From NCBI GenBank assembly GCA_902764875.1, contig CACWXP010000010.1, positions 1-64,000 of the forward strand: DNA of 64,000 bases. Direction: 5' to 3'. Both the position numbers and the translations under genes were made by a program. The notes beneath the pieces are model-generated. The model saw only the letters and a program-made list of their open reading frames with translations, was not told where the DNA came from and did no database searches. Source of the DNA: an uncultured Eubacteriales bacterium. GTDB lineage: Bacteria; Bacillota; Clostridia; Christensenellales; Aristaeellaceae. Every line of letters starts with the position of its first letter. Position 1 is the first letter of the stretch. Of the stretch, positions 45,372 through 53,182 are shown in pieces.

Positions 45372-45998
45372 ATGGACCAACTCAAAGACACCATCATCCG
45401 CCTGAAATCCCCGCTGGTCCGGGCGGGTCTGAAGAATACGGATTTCTCGATCCTGGCCAACAACTGCTGGGGCGGCATCGTCAGCCGGGACCGGCACCTG
45501 CCGTACAATTCCCCCACCGCCGGGACTTACTTTTTTTCAAAGGACTATCTGAAATTCCTCGCCGATCTCCACGGCTATCTGGCCGCGGAGATGGAAGAGG
45601 TGCCGGTGAAAGCATCGAAATACGCGGAGAAAATCCTGGAGCTCCACGGGCCGGACACGGTCATCGCCCGCCTCAGAGACGTGGAAATCGTCATGCTCCA
45701 TTACCCGACCTTCGCGGAAGCCAGGGAAAAATGGCAGCGGCGGACGAAACGCATCCGCTGGGACAATCTCCTGGTGAAATACAGCGACCAGAACGGCTTT
45801 GAGGCGGAAGATTTTGAAACCTTCAAAAGCTTGAATTTCAAAAACAAGCTCTTCCTGACGACGAATCCGGCCTACAAAAGCGATTTCACGGTGGTGATCC
45901 CGGACCAGTGGCATGAGGGATACGCTGTGGACGACATCAAATCCTCCTTTAAAGTCATGAACGTCAACGAATGGCTGAACCATCTGAACCGGGGTTAA
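45372..45998 (+). CDS. DUF1919 polysaccharide-biosynthesis protein
   Basis: 208 residues; ATG 45372 after GAGGACC (an upstream frame from 45273 runs through the previous gene and repeat A and is not used). DFSILANNCWGGIVSRDR and LPYNSPTAGTYFFSKDYLKFL are the DUF1919 signature, and PIGRLRDVEI-type LRDVEIVMLHYPTFAEAREKWQRR and VVIPDQWHEG complete it. The family occurs in capsule and exopolysaccharide loci and is thought to act as a transferase, with no firm mechanism known to me. Confidence 0.88.
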   Translation: MDQLKDTIIRLKSPLVRAGLKNTDFSILANNCWGGIVSRDRHLPYNSPTAGTYFFSKDYLKFLADLHGYLAAEMEEVPVKASKYAEKILELHGPDTVIARLRDVEIVMLHYPTFAEAREKWQRRTKRIRWDNLLVKYSDQNGFEAEDFETFKSLNFKNKLFLTTNPAYKSDFTVVIPDQWHEGYAVDDIKSSFKVMNVNEWLNHLNRG

Positions 45999-45999
45999 C

Positions 46000-47091
46000 A
46001 TGATCAAAGTACTGCAAGTGATGGCTGCACTGCGGGAAGGCGGCGTGGAAACGCTGCTCTATTCCTTCTATGAGTGCGTGGATAAGGAAAAATTCCACTT
46101 CGACGTGGCCTGCTTTTCCCATGCCGACGGCGTCTACCGGGAGAAGTTTGAGGAACTGGGCTGCAAAATCATTGCCCTGCCGTCGAAGAAGCAGCTTTTC
46201 AAAAGCGCGAAAGCGCTGCGTCAGGCCCTGAAGGAGGGCGGCTACGACATTGTCCACGTCCATCAGGACGACCTCTCCTTCCTGTCGATTCTGGTGGCGT
46301 GGAGGGCAAAGGTCCCCGTGCGGATCGTTCATTCCCATCTTGGGAAGTATCCTCACTCCCTTCCGCGGAAGATCCTCTCAGCCATCACGAACCCGATCAT
46401 GTTCCGCCTGGCGAACGGATATTTCGCCTGCAGCGAGAAGGCGAAAAAGGAGTTTTATCCGAAACACCTGTGGGAAAAGGTCTTCGTGATGCAGAACGGC
46501 ATCCCGATGGAAAAGTTCCGGTTTTCGGCAGAAACCCGGCAAGAAATCCGCGATGCATACGGCTTTACCGATGAAAACATCGTCGTTGGCAGCATCGCCC
46601 GCATGACGGACCAGAAAGATCCGCTCTATCTGGTGGAAGTCTTCAGAATGCTCCACGAAGTGAATCCCGATTATCGTTTGCTGATGCTGGGCGACGGTGT
46701 CTTGCGCGAGGCGGTGGAGCAGCGGATTGCCGAATATGGTCTGCAGGACGTCTGCGTTCTGACCGGCGCCAGGAACGACGCCTGGCGCTTCTATAACGCC
46801 TTGGACGTCTTTGCGCTTCCGTCCTCCTGGGAGGGCCTCGGCATTTCCTTCGTGGAAGCCCAGACCAACGGCCTTCCGACCTACGCCAGCCTCGAGGTTC
46901 CGGCGGAGACGAAGATCAGCGACCTGATCGAATACCTTCCCAAGGACGAAGGCCCGGAACTCTGGGTCCGCCGCATTCTCCAGTCCGAGGGCCGCGACCC
47001 CAATCCCACCCTTGACAACAAGTATGACATTCGTGCCACTGCCGAAGCTGTCTGCAACACCTACGCAAAGTGGACCTCAGAAGGAGGCTAA
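46000..47091 (+). CDS. GT4-family glycosyltransferase
   Basis: 363 residues, ATG one base after the previous stop. VLQVMAALREGGVETLLYSFYECV, IVHVHQDDLSFLSILVAWRAKVPVRIVHSHLG and YFACSEKAKKEFYP form the acceptor half; GSIARMTDQKDPLYLVEVFRML, LMLGDGVLREAVEQ and ALPSSWEGLGISFVEAQTNGLP give the donor half with EX7E. It closely follows the pattern of EpsF-type GT4 enzymes of Gram-positive exopolysaccharide loci. Confidence 0.92.
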   Translation: MIKVLQVMAALREGGVETLLYSFYECVDKEKFHFDVACFSHADGVYREKFEELGCKIIALPSKKQLFKSAKALRQALKEGGYDIVHVHQDDLSFLSILVAWRAKVPVRIVHSHLGKYPHSLPRKILSAITNPIMFRLANGYFACSEKAKKEFYPKHLWEKVFVMQNGIPMEKFRFSAETRQEIRDAYGFTDENIVVGSIARMTDQKDPLYLVEVFRMLHEVNPDYRLLMLGDGVLREAVEQRIAEYGLQDVCVLTGARNDAWRFYNALDVFALPSSWEGLGISFVEAQTNGLPTYASLEVPAETKISDLIEYLPKDEGPELWVRRILQSEGRDPNPTLDNKYDIRATAEAVCNTYAKWTSEGG

Positions 47092-47093
47092 CC

Positions 47094-48074
47094 ATGAGCG
47101 ACCCGATCACTCTTTCCATCATCGTGCCGGTCTATAACATCGAAGCCTTCCTCCCCGAATCCCTGGACTCCCTTGCAAAAATCAAATTTGACGATCCCTA
47201 CGAGATCATTGTCATCGATGACGGTTCATCCGACGGCAGCCTCGCAATCCTTCGTGCCTGGGAAGAAACACATAAACAGCTGCGCGTGATCACCGGCCCG
47301 AACGGCGGTGTATCCCGGGCACGTAATGCCGGCCTGGATGCCGCGAAAGGGAAGTACATCACTTTTGTCGACGGTGATGACACGGTGGAGCCAGGTTTCT
47401 TTCAGATTGCCGTAAAAGAGATGGAGGAAAACGGCTGGGATCTGGTCCAGGGTAACGCCCGCTTCATCAAAGACAACAAGCTTTTCCGCGTGCAGCCCGG
47501 CAGCGACGGGGGTCCGGACGGCCGCCTGGAAACGGATAAACCGGAAGACCTCATGGAATGGTTCTTCGGAAACCGCGAGCTCCTGATGCTCTGCGTCTGG
47601 GGCAAGGTCTACCGGCGGGAGCTCCTGGAGGATGTCCGCTTTATTCCGGATATCCGCATTGCGGAGGACCAGAAGTTTGTTTTCGACGTGCTCAAAAAAA
47701 CACCGAAAACCCTGATTCTGGATGTGGATGCCTGCAACTATGCGGTTCGTGAAACCTCGGCTCTGAACTCCAGTTATGACGAGAAGGGATGGGACGCCAT
47801 GAAGATCCTGGCCCTTTGCGAAAAAGAAGTCACCGATTCGGTGATTCTGCGCCATATTCAAAAGCGCAAAACCGACGTTCTGACAAGAATCTACAATACT
47901 GCCCATCTGAAAAACACAGATACAAAAAAGGCCCTGGACGAGATTCGCAAAATCGACCTGAAGCAAATCCGCCCGGACCTTTCCAAAAAGGAGTATTCCA
48001 AGCTGAAACTGCTGCAGCGCACCCCCGACCTCTACAACGCCCTGCTGCGGATCACCGGAACCAGGTCTACCTGA
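47094..48074 (+). CDS. GT2-family glycosyltransferase
   Basis: 326 residues from ATG 47094 (GGAGG at 47083-47087). TLSIIVPVYNIEAFLPESL, YEIIVIDDGSSDGSL, GPNGGVSRARNAGLDAAKGKYITFVDGDDTVEPGF are canonical, including the DGDD metal site, and ELLMLCVWGKVYRRELLEDV with IAEDQKFVFDVL follows. The final residues RITGTRST and the TGA come from palindromic element B, so the natural family end was probably slightly earlier. Confidence 0.92.
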   Translation: MSDPITLSIIVPVYNIEAFLPESLDSLAKIKFDDPYEIIVIDDGSSDGSLAILRAWEETHKQLRVITGPNGGVSRARNAGLDAAKGKYITFVDGDDTVEPGFFQIAVKEMEENGWDLVQGNARFIKDNKLFRVQPGSDGGPDGRLETDKPEDLMEWFFGNRELLMLCVWGKVYRRELLEDVRFIPDIRIAEDQKFVFDVLKKTPKTLILDVDACNYAVRETSALNSSYDEKGWDAMKILALCEKEVTDSVILRHIQKRKTDVLTRIYNTAHLKNTDTKKALDEIRKIDLKQIRPDLSKKEYSKLKLLQRTPDLYNALLRITGTRST

Positions 48075-48078
48075 TCCA
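48049..48078 (+). repeat. 30-bp palindromic element, copy B
   Basis: GGATCA (48049-48054) and TGATCC (48072-48077) arms; the centre has CAGGT CT ACCTG, which can form its own short stem. It encodes the last residues (ITGTRST) of the GT2 gene and its TGA stop. The next gene's ribosome site (AGGAG at 48092) lies 14 bases beyond. Confidence 0.8.
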
Positions 48079-48103
48079 CTCCATTTCATACAGGAGCAAA
48101 TCA

Positions 48104-49375
48104 TTGAAGAAGAAACTGCTGGTTCTCGCTTACGAGTACTACCCGACCGAGAACGCCAACACCCGCATCATCCACAACACATGCGAGATCCTGGCCGGGC
48201 AATTTGACATCGACCTGGTAACGCCGGAAGTGGATCACTCGGACCAGGTCCCGGTGATCCACTTCCGCGTCATTCGCGTCCCGTCTTATTCCTTCCACAA
48301 AGAAAAGTGTACGGCCAACCCATCTCCCGCAACCTATGCGCGGATGCTGAGTGAAAAGTTCCTCGGTAAACTCGACCACGACGATACCCGCATGCTGGAA
48401 CGCCTCTACGAGCGCGAAGTCCGCAAAGCGGTGAACCTCAAAGACTACGACGCGGTCGTCAGCTTCTCGGCCCCGATCCTGGCCCACGGCTGCGCCTCCC
48501 GCATGGTTCGCGGAACGGACGTTCCCTGGATCCCGGTCTGCCTGGATCCCTATTTCTCCCACCGGATCTTCGGTCCGGAAGGACTGGAAGCGCGGAAAAA
48601 GCGCGAAGAGAAATACATGGAACCGGCGGCGAAAGTCCTGGTGGCCTATCCGACCGACCGGGACTACCTGCGCGCAAAAGTTGCCTTCTCCGACAAAATC
48701 GTCTCCGTCGAAATGCCGGGAGTGGATGCCGGGGCACAGGCGCCGGCGGGTTTGGATCACGGGGACGCAGGTGCCGGTGGCACCTGCGTTGACAGGCCAG
48801 TCTCCCCGATCCACTGCGCCTTCTTCGGCAGCATGTACCGGGAAATCCGGGACCCCCGCCCAGCCATCACCCTCTTCAACGAGGTGGTAAAAGATCCGGA
48901 AATCGAAGTTCGCTTCGCGGGGCATCTGGAAGATTTATCGGAAGAAGAACTCTTCCCGAAAAGCGGAAAGATCCAATATCTCGGAAAACTGACCGGTGAC
49001 GATCTTGCCAAAAACTACGCTGAAACCGATATCCTGATCAACATCGGCAACAGCGTCGACAACCAGATGCCGAGCAAAATCTTCGAATACATCAGCACCG
49101 GCAAGCCGATCATCAACATTTATAAATCCCCGGAATGCCCGACACTGAAATATTTAACCCGCTACCCGCTGGCGCTGAACCTTTCTGAAGAGGACCTGAA
49201 AACAGACCTTCTGAACAAAGCCGCAGAAGTCAGGACCTTCATCAAAACCAACAGCGCCCGCCGGGTTCCGGCGGAGGAAATCCGGAAAACCTTCGAAGCC
49301 AACACCTTCGAATCCTTTGCCGCCTCCATCGCCTCTGCCATAAAATCCCCAACAAAGGAAGACATGCATTCATGA
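48104..49375 (+). CDS. GT4-like glycosyltransferase carrying an in-frame palindromic insertion
   Basis: TTG 48104 is the likely start (AGGAG 7 bases upstream); the same frame is open back to 47789, but that lies in the previous gene. The product has 423 residues. KKKLLVLAYEYYPTENANTRI opens a GT-B fold, DYDAVVSFSAPILAHGCASRM and PWIPVCLDPYF follow, and the second domain has CAFFGSMYREIRDPRPAITLF, IEVRFAGHL, IQYLGKLTGDDLAKNYAETDILINIG and MPSKIFEYISTGKPIINIY. At residues ~217-237 the 60-bp element F adds an Ala/Gly-rich segment (LDHGDAGAGGTCVDRPVSP) at the hinge between the domains, keeping frame. Confidence 0.82.
   Translation: MKKKLLVLAYEYYPTENANTRIIHNTCEILAGQFDIDLVTPEVDHSDQVPVIHFRVIRVPSYSFHKEKCTANPSPATYARMLSEKFLGKLDHDDTRMLERLYEREVRKAVNLKDYDAVVSFSAPILAHGCASRMVRGTDVPWIPVCLDPYFSHRIFGPEGLEARKKREEKYMEPAAKVLVAYPTDRDYLRAKVAFSDKIVSVEMPGVDAGAQAPAGLDHGDAGAGGTCVDRPVSPIHCAFFGSMYREIRDPRPAITLFNEVVKDPEIEVRFAGHLEDLSEEELFPKSGKIQYLGKLTGDDLAKNYAETDILINIGNSVDNQMPSKIFEYISTGKPIINIYKSPECPTLKYLTRYPLALNLSEEDLKTDLLNKAAEVRTFIKTNSARRVPAEEIRKTFEANTFESFAASIASAIKSPTKEDMHS
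48754..48813 (+). repeat. 60-bp palindromic element F inside a glycosyltransferase gene
   Basis: Outer parts GGATC (48754-48758) and GATCC (48808-48812), inner GGGGA/TCCCC complement, and a perfect 11-bp hairpin ACGCAGGTGCC (48765-48775) with GGCACCTGCGT (48779-48789) around a GGT loop. The length is a multiple of three, and the reading frame continues through it into the conserved second domain. Confidence 0.75.
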
Positions 49376-51135
49376 AGCAAGTTCTGCTCCAGATCTGGCA
49401 TATTCTGACCAAACCCCAGCGGCGCGGCATCTTTCTGCTGATGTTCGCGGCGCTGTTCCTGGCCCTGCTGGACACGGTCACCGTGGCCCTGATGGCGCCC
49501 TTCATGACCCTGATGACCAACATCTCCGGCTATCCGGAAAGCATGTTCGGCAAGGCCATGGCCAGATACTTCGGCGTCACCGATCCGAAGCAGGCGATCC
49601 TGGTCCTGACGATCGGGTTCATCGTGCTCTACATCGTCCGCGGCGTCTGCAAAGTCCTCTACCAGTACTGGCAGGAGCGGAAAGTTGCCTCCTACCGGGC
49701 TGAGCTGGCGACCCGCCTGTTCAGCAACGTGATGCACAAGCCCTACGCCTGGCACCTGACCCACAACACGGCGGAAACCCAGCGTTTGGTGAACAACGAC
49801 GTCTTCCGGGTCTTCATGATCCTCAGCAGCCTGATCTCCTCGGCCTCCTACATCCTGACCGTCATCGGCATCGTCACGGTTCTCCTTTCGATGAATGTCC
49901 TCCTCACGGCTGTGCTCTTCGGCCTCATGGCGGCCTTCCTGCTGTGGGTTCGGATCGGGCTGAAGAAGAAAATCGACAAGTATTCCGTCCTGAGCCACCA
50001 GGCCAACACCGACACCTTCGCCTGGGTGGCCCAGAGCATCGGCGGGCTGAAAAATATCCTCGTCAAACGCAAACAGGGCTTCTATGTGGATCGCTATGAA
50101 GACCTTGCCGAAATCTCCGCGGACTGCGAATCCTCCTACCGCGCCATCGATATGATGCCCAAAATCCTCGTCGACACCGGCATCATGCTCCTCGTTTTCG
50201 GAACGGTGCTGGTGGAGATCCTGCTGGGCCGGGATATCACCGATACTCTCCCGATGTTTGCGGCCTTCGCCATCGCCGCCATGCGCATGATCCCGATCGT
50301 CAGCAACCTGACCTCGGTCATCAACAGCATGAACTACTTCCGGCCCTCCGTTCAGTGCATCTACGAAATCGTCTGCTCCGGTGAGCTCGACGAAAGTACG
50401 CGGAGCGCAGGCGCCTGCGCCTGCGCTGGATCACTGGGGTCAGGTTCGGGTGATCCACCCATCCTTCATGACGGCATCGAACTCCAACACATCAGCTTCA
50501 AATACGACGAAGCCCAGGAATCCCTCTACGAGGACCTGAACCTGACGATCCCGGCGCAGAAATCCGTGGCCTTCGTCGGAACCACCGGTTCCGGCAAAAC
50601 CACCCTGGCGGACATCATCCTGGGCCTGCACAAGCCGACCCGAGGCCGGGTCCTGGCCGACGGCAAGGACATCGCCGAAAACCCCGAATGGTGGAGCAGC
50701 CTCCTGGGCTATATCCCGCAGTTTGTCTACCTCTGCGACGACACGATCCGCGCCAACGTGGCCTTCGGCGAGGAAAAGGAAACCGTCGACGACGAATGGG
50801 TGTGGCAGTGCCTGGAGCGGGCGCAGATGAAGGAATTCGTCGAAAGCCTGCCGGAGGGCCTGGATACCGTCACCGGCGAAAACGGCGTGCGCCTCTCCGG
50901 CGGCCAGCGCCAGCGCATCGGCATCGCCCGGGCGCTCTACACCAGGCCCCAGTTCCTGGTGATGGACGAGGCCACTTCCTCCTTGGACGGCGAAACAGAA
51001 CACGCCATCGTCGAAGCCATCAACAAGCTCTCCGGCGACATCACGATCCTGATCATCGCCCACCGGCTTTCCACCATCGAAAACTGCGACATGGTGTACC
51101 GGATCGAGAACGGAACCGCCACCCGCGAGAGATAA
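49372..51135 (+). CDS. ABC exporter for lipid-linked sugar (MsbA/PglK-like fused half-transporter)
   Basis: 587 residues, ATGA overlap with the previous gene. Six membrane helices span about residues 20-310. The nucleotide-binding domain starts near 365 (IELQHISFKYDEAQESLY) with Walker A FVGTTGSGKTTLADIIL, Q-loop YIPQFVYLCDD, signature RLSGGQRQRIGIARAL, Walker B FLVMDEATSSLD and the H-loop IIAHRLST. It is probably a flippase for undecaprenyl-linked oligosaccharide, as PglK in N-glycan pathways. Between the two domains (residues ~345-362) the composite element at 50404-50457 adds a low-complexity GACACAGSLGSGSGDP linker, in frame. Confidence 0.93.
   Translation: MKQVLLQIWHILTKPQRRGIFLLMFAALFLALLDTVTVALMAPFMTLMTNISGYPESMFGKAMARYFGVTDPKQAILVLTIGFIVLYIVRGVCKVLYQYWQERKVASYRAELATRLFSNVMHKPYAWHLTHNTAETQRLVNNDVFRVFMILSSLISSASYILTVIGIVTVLLSMNVLLTAVLFGLMAAFLLWVRIGLKKKIDKYSVLSHQANTDTFAWVAQSIGGLKNILVKRKQGFYVDRYEDLAEISADCESSYRAIDMMPKILVDTGIMLLVFGTVLVEILLGRDITDTLPMFAAFAIAAMRMIPIVSNLTSVINSMNYFRPSVQCIYEIVCSGELDESTRSAGACACAGSLGSGSGDPPILHDGIELQHISFKYDEAQESLYEDLNLTIPAQKSVAFVGTTGSGKTTLADIILGLHKPTRGRVLADGKDIAENPEWWSSLLGYIPQFVYLCDDTIRANVAFGEEKETVDDEWVWQCLERAQMKEFVESLPEGLDTVTGENGVRLSGGQRQRIGIARALYTRPQFLVMDEATSSLDGETEHAIVEAINKLSGDITILIIAHRLSTIENCDMVYRIENGTATRER
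50404..50457 (+). repeat. 54-bp composite palindromic insertion (hairpin plus copy C) in the ABC gene
   Basis: A perfect 11-bp inverted repeat AGCGCAGGCGC (50404-50414) with GCGCCTGCGCT (50417-50427) is followed directly by element C (50428-50457) with GGATCA and TGATCC arms and the CTGGGGTCAGGTT centre. The total is 54 bp, so the frame is kept. Here the element is read in a different frame from copies A, B, D and E (SLGSGSGDP instead of ITGVR). Confidence 0.78.
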
Positions 51136-51173
51136 CGGAACCGCTGCGGTTCTGAAAAAATGAGGAAAAGCAG

Positions 51174-52130
51174 ATGGAACAGAGACTTGCCATTTCGATG
51201 TACCACTACGTCCGGGATCTGAAGCATTCCCGCTACCCGGAGATCAAGGGCCTGGACGTGAACCTGTTCCTGGAACAGATCGCCTTCATGAAGGAGCATT
51301 TCCATGTAGTCCGGATGGAACAGGTGATGGACGCCGTGCGCGGCGGAACGCCCCTCCCGGAAAACGCGCTGCTGCTCACCTTTGACGACGGCTACATCGA
51401 CAACTATACATTTGTGCTGCCCGTGCTGGAGGAGTTCGGCCTGCAGGGCACCTTCTTCATCCCCGGGAAAACCTTCACGACGCATCAGTTGCTGGACGTC
51501 AACAAAATCCATTACATCATGGCGTCGGCGGACATCGGTAAACTGCTGCCGGATGTTTTCGAACGGCTGGATTTTTATCGGGGTAGGGAGTTTGACTACG
51601 AATCAAACGATGCACTTTTCGCGAAATACGCCGTTCCAAGCCGCTATGACAGCAGGGAAATCCGCTTTGTGAAGGGCGTGCTGCAGGCGGCGCTGCCGGA
51701 GGAAGCGCGCAACCGGATCAGCAGCGATCTGTTCGAAAAGCACGTGGGCATTTCGGAGGAAAAACTCGCCTGGGAGCTCTACATGAATCCGGATCAGCTG
51801 ATGACCCTGAAGCGCCACGGGATGTTCATCGGGGTGCACGGATATGATCATTACTGGCTGGACGTGCTCCCGGAAGCCGAACTGCAGGCGGATATTGACA
51901 AAGCATTGGAGATCATGGACCCCTTCATCGACCGGAACGCCTGGGCCATGGCCTATCCCTACGGCAGGTACAGTCAGGCGGTGCTGGATCAGATCGCGTC
52001 CCGGGGCGCCTGCGTCGGCGTGACCATCGAGCCGCGAACCGCGGTGATCGGGCGGGACAACCCGCTAACGCTGCCCCGGCTGGACTGCAATGATTTCCCG
52101 CCGAAGAGTGAGAACTACAAGGAGTACTGA
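51174..52130 (+). CDS. Polysaccharide deacetylase (NodB-type)
   Basis: 318 residues, ATG 51174 after a GAGGAAAAG ribosome site. LAISMYHYVRDLKHSRYPEIKGL opens the domain; LLLTFDDGYIDNY is motif 1 with the metal Asp pair, FFIPGKTF follows, GVHGYDHYWLDVLP is the His-containing motif 2 (H(S/T)xxH variant, HGYDHYW), and AMAYPYGRYSQAVL is motif 3. No signal peptide is seen, so it may act in the cytoplasm on a sugar precursor or lipid-linked unit. The small inverted repeat at 51138-51152 before it is too tight to be a terminator. Confidence 0.92.
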   Translation: MEQRLAISMYHYVRDLKHSRYPEIKGLDVNLFLEQIAFMKEHFHVVRMEQVMDAVRGGTPLPENALLLTFDDGYIDNYTFVLPVLEEFGLQGTFFIPGKTFTTHQLLDVNKIHYIMASADIGKLLPDVFERLDFYRGREFDYESNDALFAKYAVPSRYDSREIRFVKGVLQAALPEEARNRISSDLFEKHVGISEEKLAWELYMNPDQLMTLKRHGMFIGVHGYDHYWLDVLPEAELQADIDKALEIMDPFIDRNAWAMAYPYGRYSQAVLDQIASRGACVGVTIEPRTAVIGRDNPLTLPRLDCNDFPPKSENYKEY

Positions 52131-52134
52131 CCAC

Positions 52135-53148
52135 GTGAACATGTATGACGAGGCCTGCGAAATCCGCCTGGCGAAATGGGAAGACATTCCCGACATCATG
52201 GATTTCGTGGAAAAGGAATGGCGGCACGGGCATATCCTGGGCCGGGACCGGGCTTTCTTTGAATACGAGCACGCGAGCGGTGGGGGGGTCAACTTCATCA
52301 TCGCGCGGAACCGGGAGACGGGCCGACTGGACGGGATGCTGGGATTCCTGCCGGCGTCGGCGAATCCGGACTGCCTGGACCTTTGGACCGTGATGTGGAA
52401 AACGCGGCCGGGATGTGTGCCGCTGCTGGGGCTGGAGCTGATGAACCGGGTCTATGCCCTCACCGGCTGCCGGTATGCTCTGGGGATCGGGGACAACCCG
52501 AAAACCACGGTCCCGCTGCTGCGGCGCACGGATCCGGAGATTAAAGTTTTCCGGCTGGAGCAGTACTATCTCCCGGACGACCGGGAGAATTTCCGGATCG
52601 CGAAAATCGCCTACATGCCGGAGACCGGAGAAATCAGCGGGGAAGAACCCCAGGTCTGCCGGCTGGTGGATGCCGCCCAAACGGCGGAATACATCGATTT
52701 TTCGGACACCTCCGTCGTGCCCTACAAAGACGAAGGATATCTGGATCACCGGTTTTTCCGTCATCCGGTGTATGACTACCGGGTGTACGGCCTGCGGCAG
52801 GGCGCGGCTTCCGCGCTGCTGGTGACGCGGGTGCAGGAGCATGACGGGGCCAAAGCCCTGCGGATCGTGGACTGGCTGGGCGACCAGTGCTGCTTTGCCG
52901 GCCTGAACGCTTTCTTCCGGGAAGAGATGAAAAACCTGGATTGCGAATACACCGATTTCTTTGTGTCCGGATTTCAGAAAGATTTCCTGACCCGGGCCGG
53001 ATTCGCGAAAATCCGGGAAAACGACGAAAACGTCATCCCGGATTACTTCCATCCCTTTGAACAGAGAAACGTGCAGATCTGGGCGGACGGGAGACCCGAA
53101 AAATGCCTGTTCTGCAAGGCGGACGGCGATCAGGACCGTCCCTGCTGA
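52135..53148 (+). CDS. GNAT-like acyltransferase of unknown specificity
   Basis: 337 residues from GTG 52135, with AAGGAG 10 bases upstream; ATG 52141 is an alternative two codons later. CEIRLAKWEDIPDIMDFVEKEWRHGH is a GNAT-type start, FIIARNRETGRLDGMLGFLPAS the central strands, and LLGLELMNRVYALTGCRYALGIG the acyl-CoA-loop region. The second half (VYGLRQGAASALLVTRVQ, IVDWLGDQCCFAGL) resembles a second GNAT fold, so the whole is a tandem-GNAT arrangement. Its neighbours, a deacetylase and an activation/carrier pair, suggest it moves an aminoacyl or acyl group to an amine. Confidence 0.68.
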   Translation: MNMYDEACEIRLAKWEDIPDIMDFVEKEWRHGHILGRDRAFFEYEHASGGGVNFIIARNRETGRLDGMLGFLPASANPDCLDLWTVMWKTRPGCVPLLGLELMNRVYALTGCRYALGIGDNPKTTVPLLRRTDPEIKVFRLEQYYLPDDRENFRIAKIAYMPETGEISGEEPQVCRLVDAAQTAEYIDFSDTSVVPYKDEGYLDHRFFRHPVYDYRVYGLRQGAASALLVTRVQEHDGAKALRIVDWLGDQCCFAGLNAFFREEMKNLDCEYTDFFVSGFQKDFLTRAGFAKIRENDENVIPDYFHPFEQRNVQIWADGRPEKCLFCKADGDQDRPC

Positions 53149-53182
53149 AAACTTCAGATCGTTTGAAACGGAGTGACAACTT

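Noticed and set aside
51138..51152. GAACCGC/GCGGTTC inverted repeat after the ABC exporter gene
   Set aside because: The loop is too small for an efficient hairpin and only A residues follow; not a terminator, and unlike the GATC-armed repeats.
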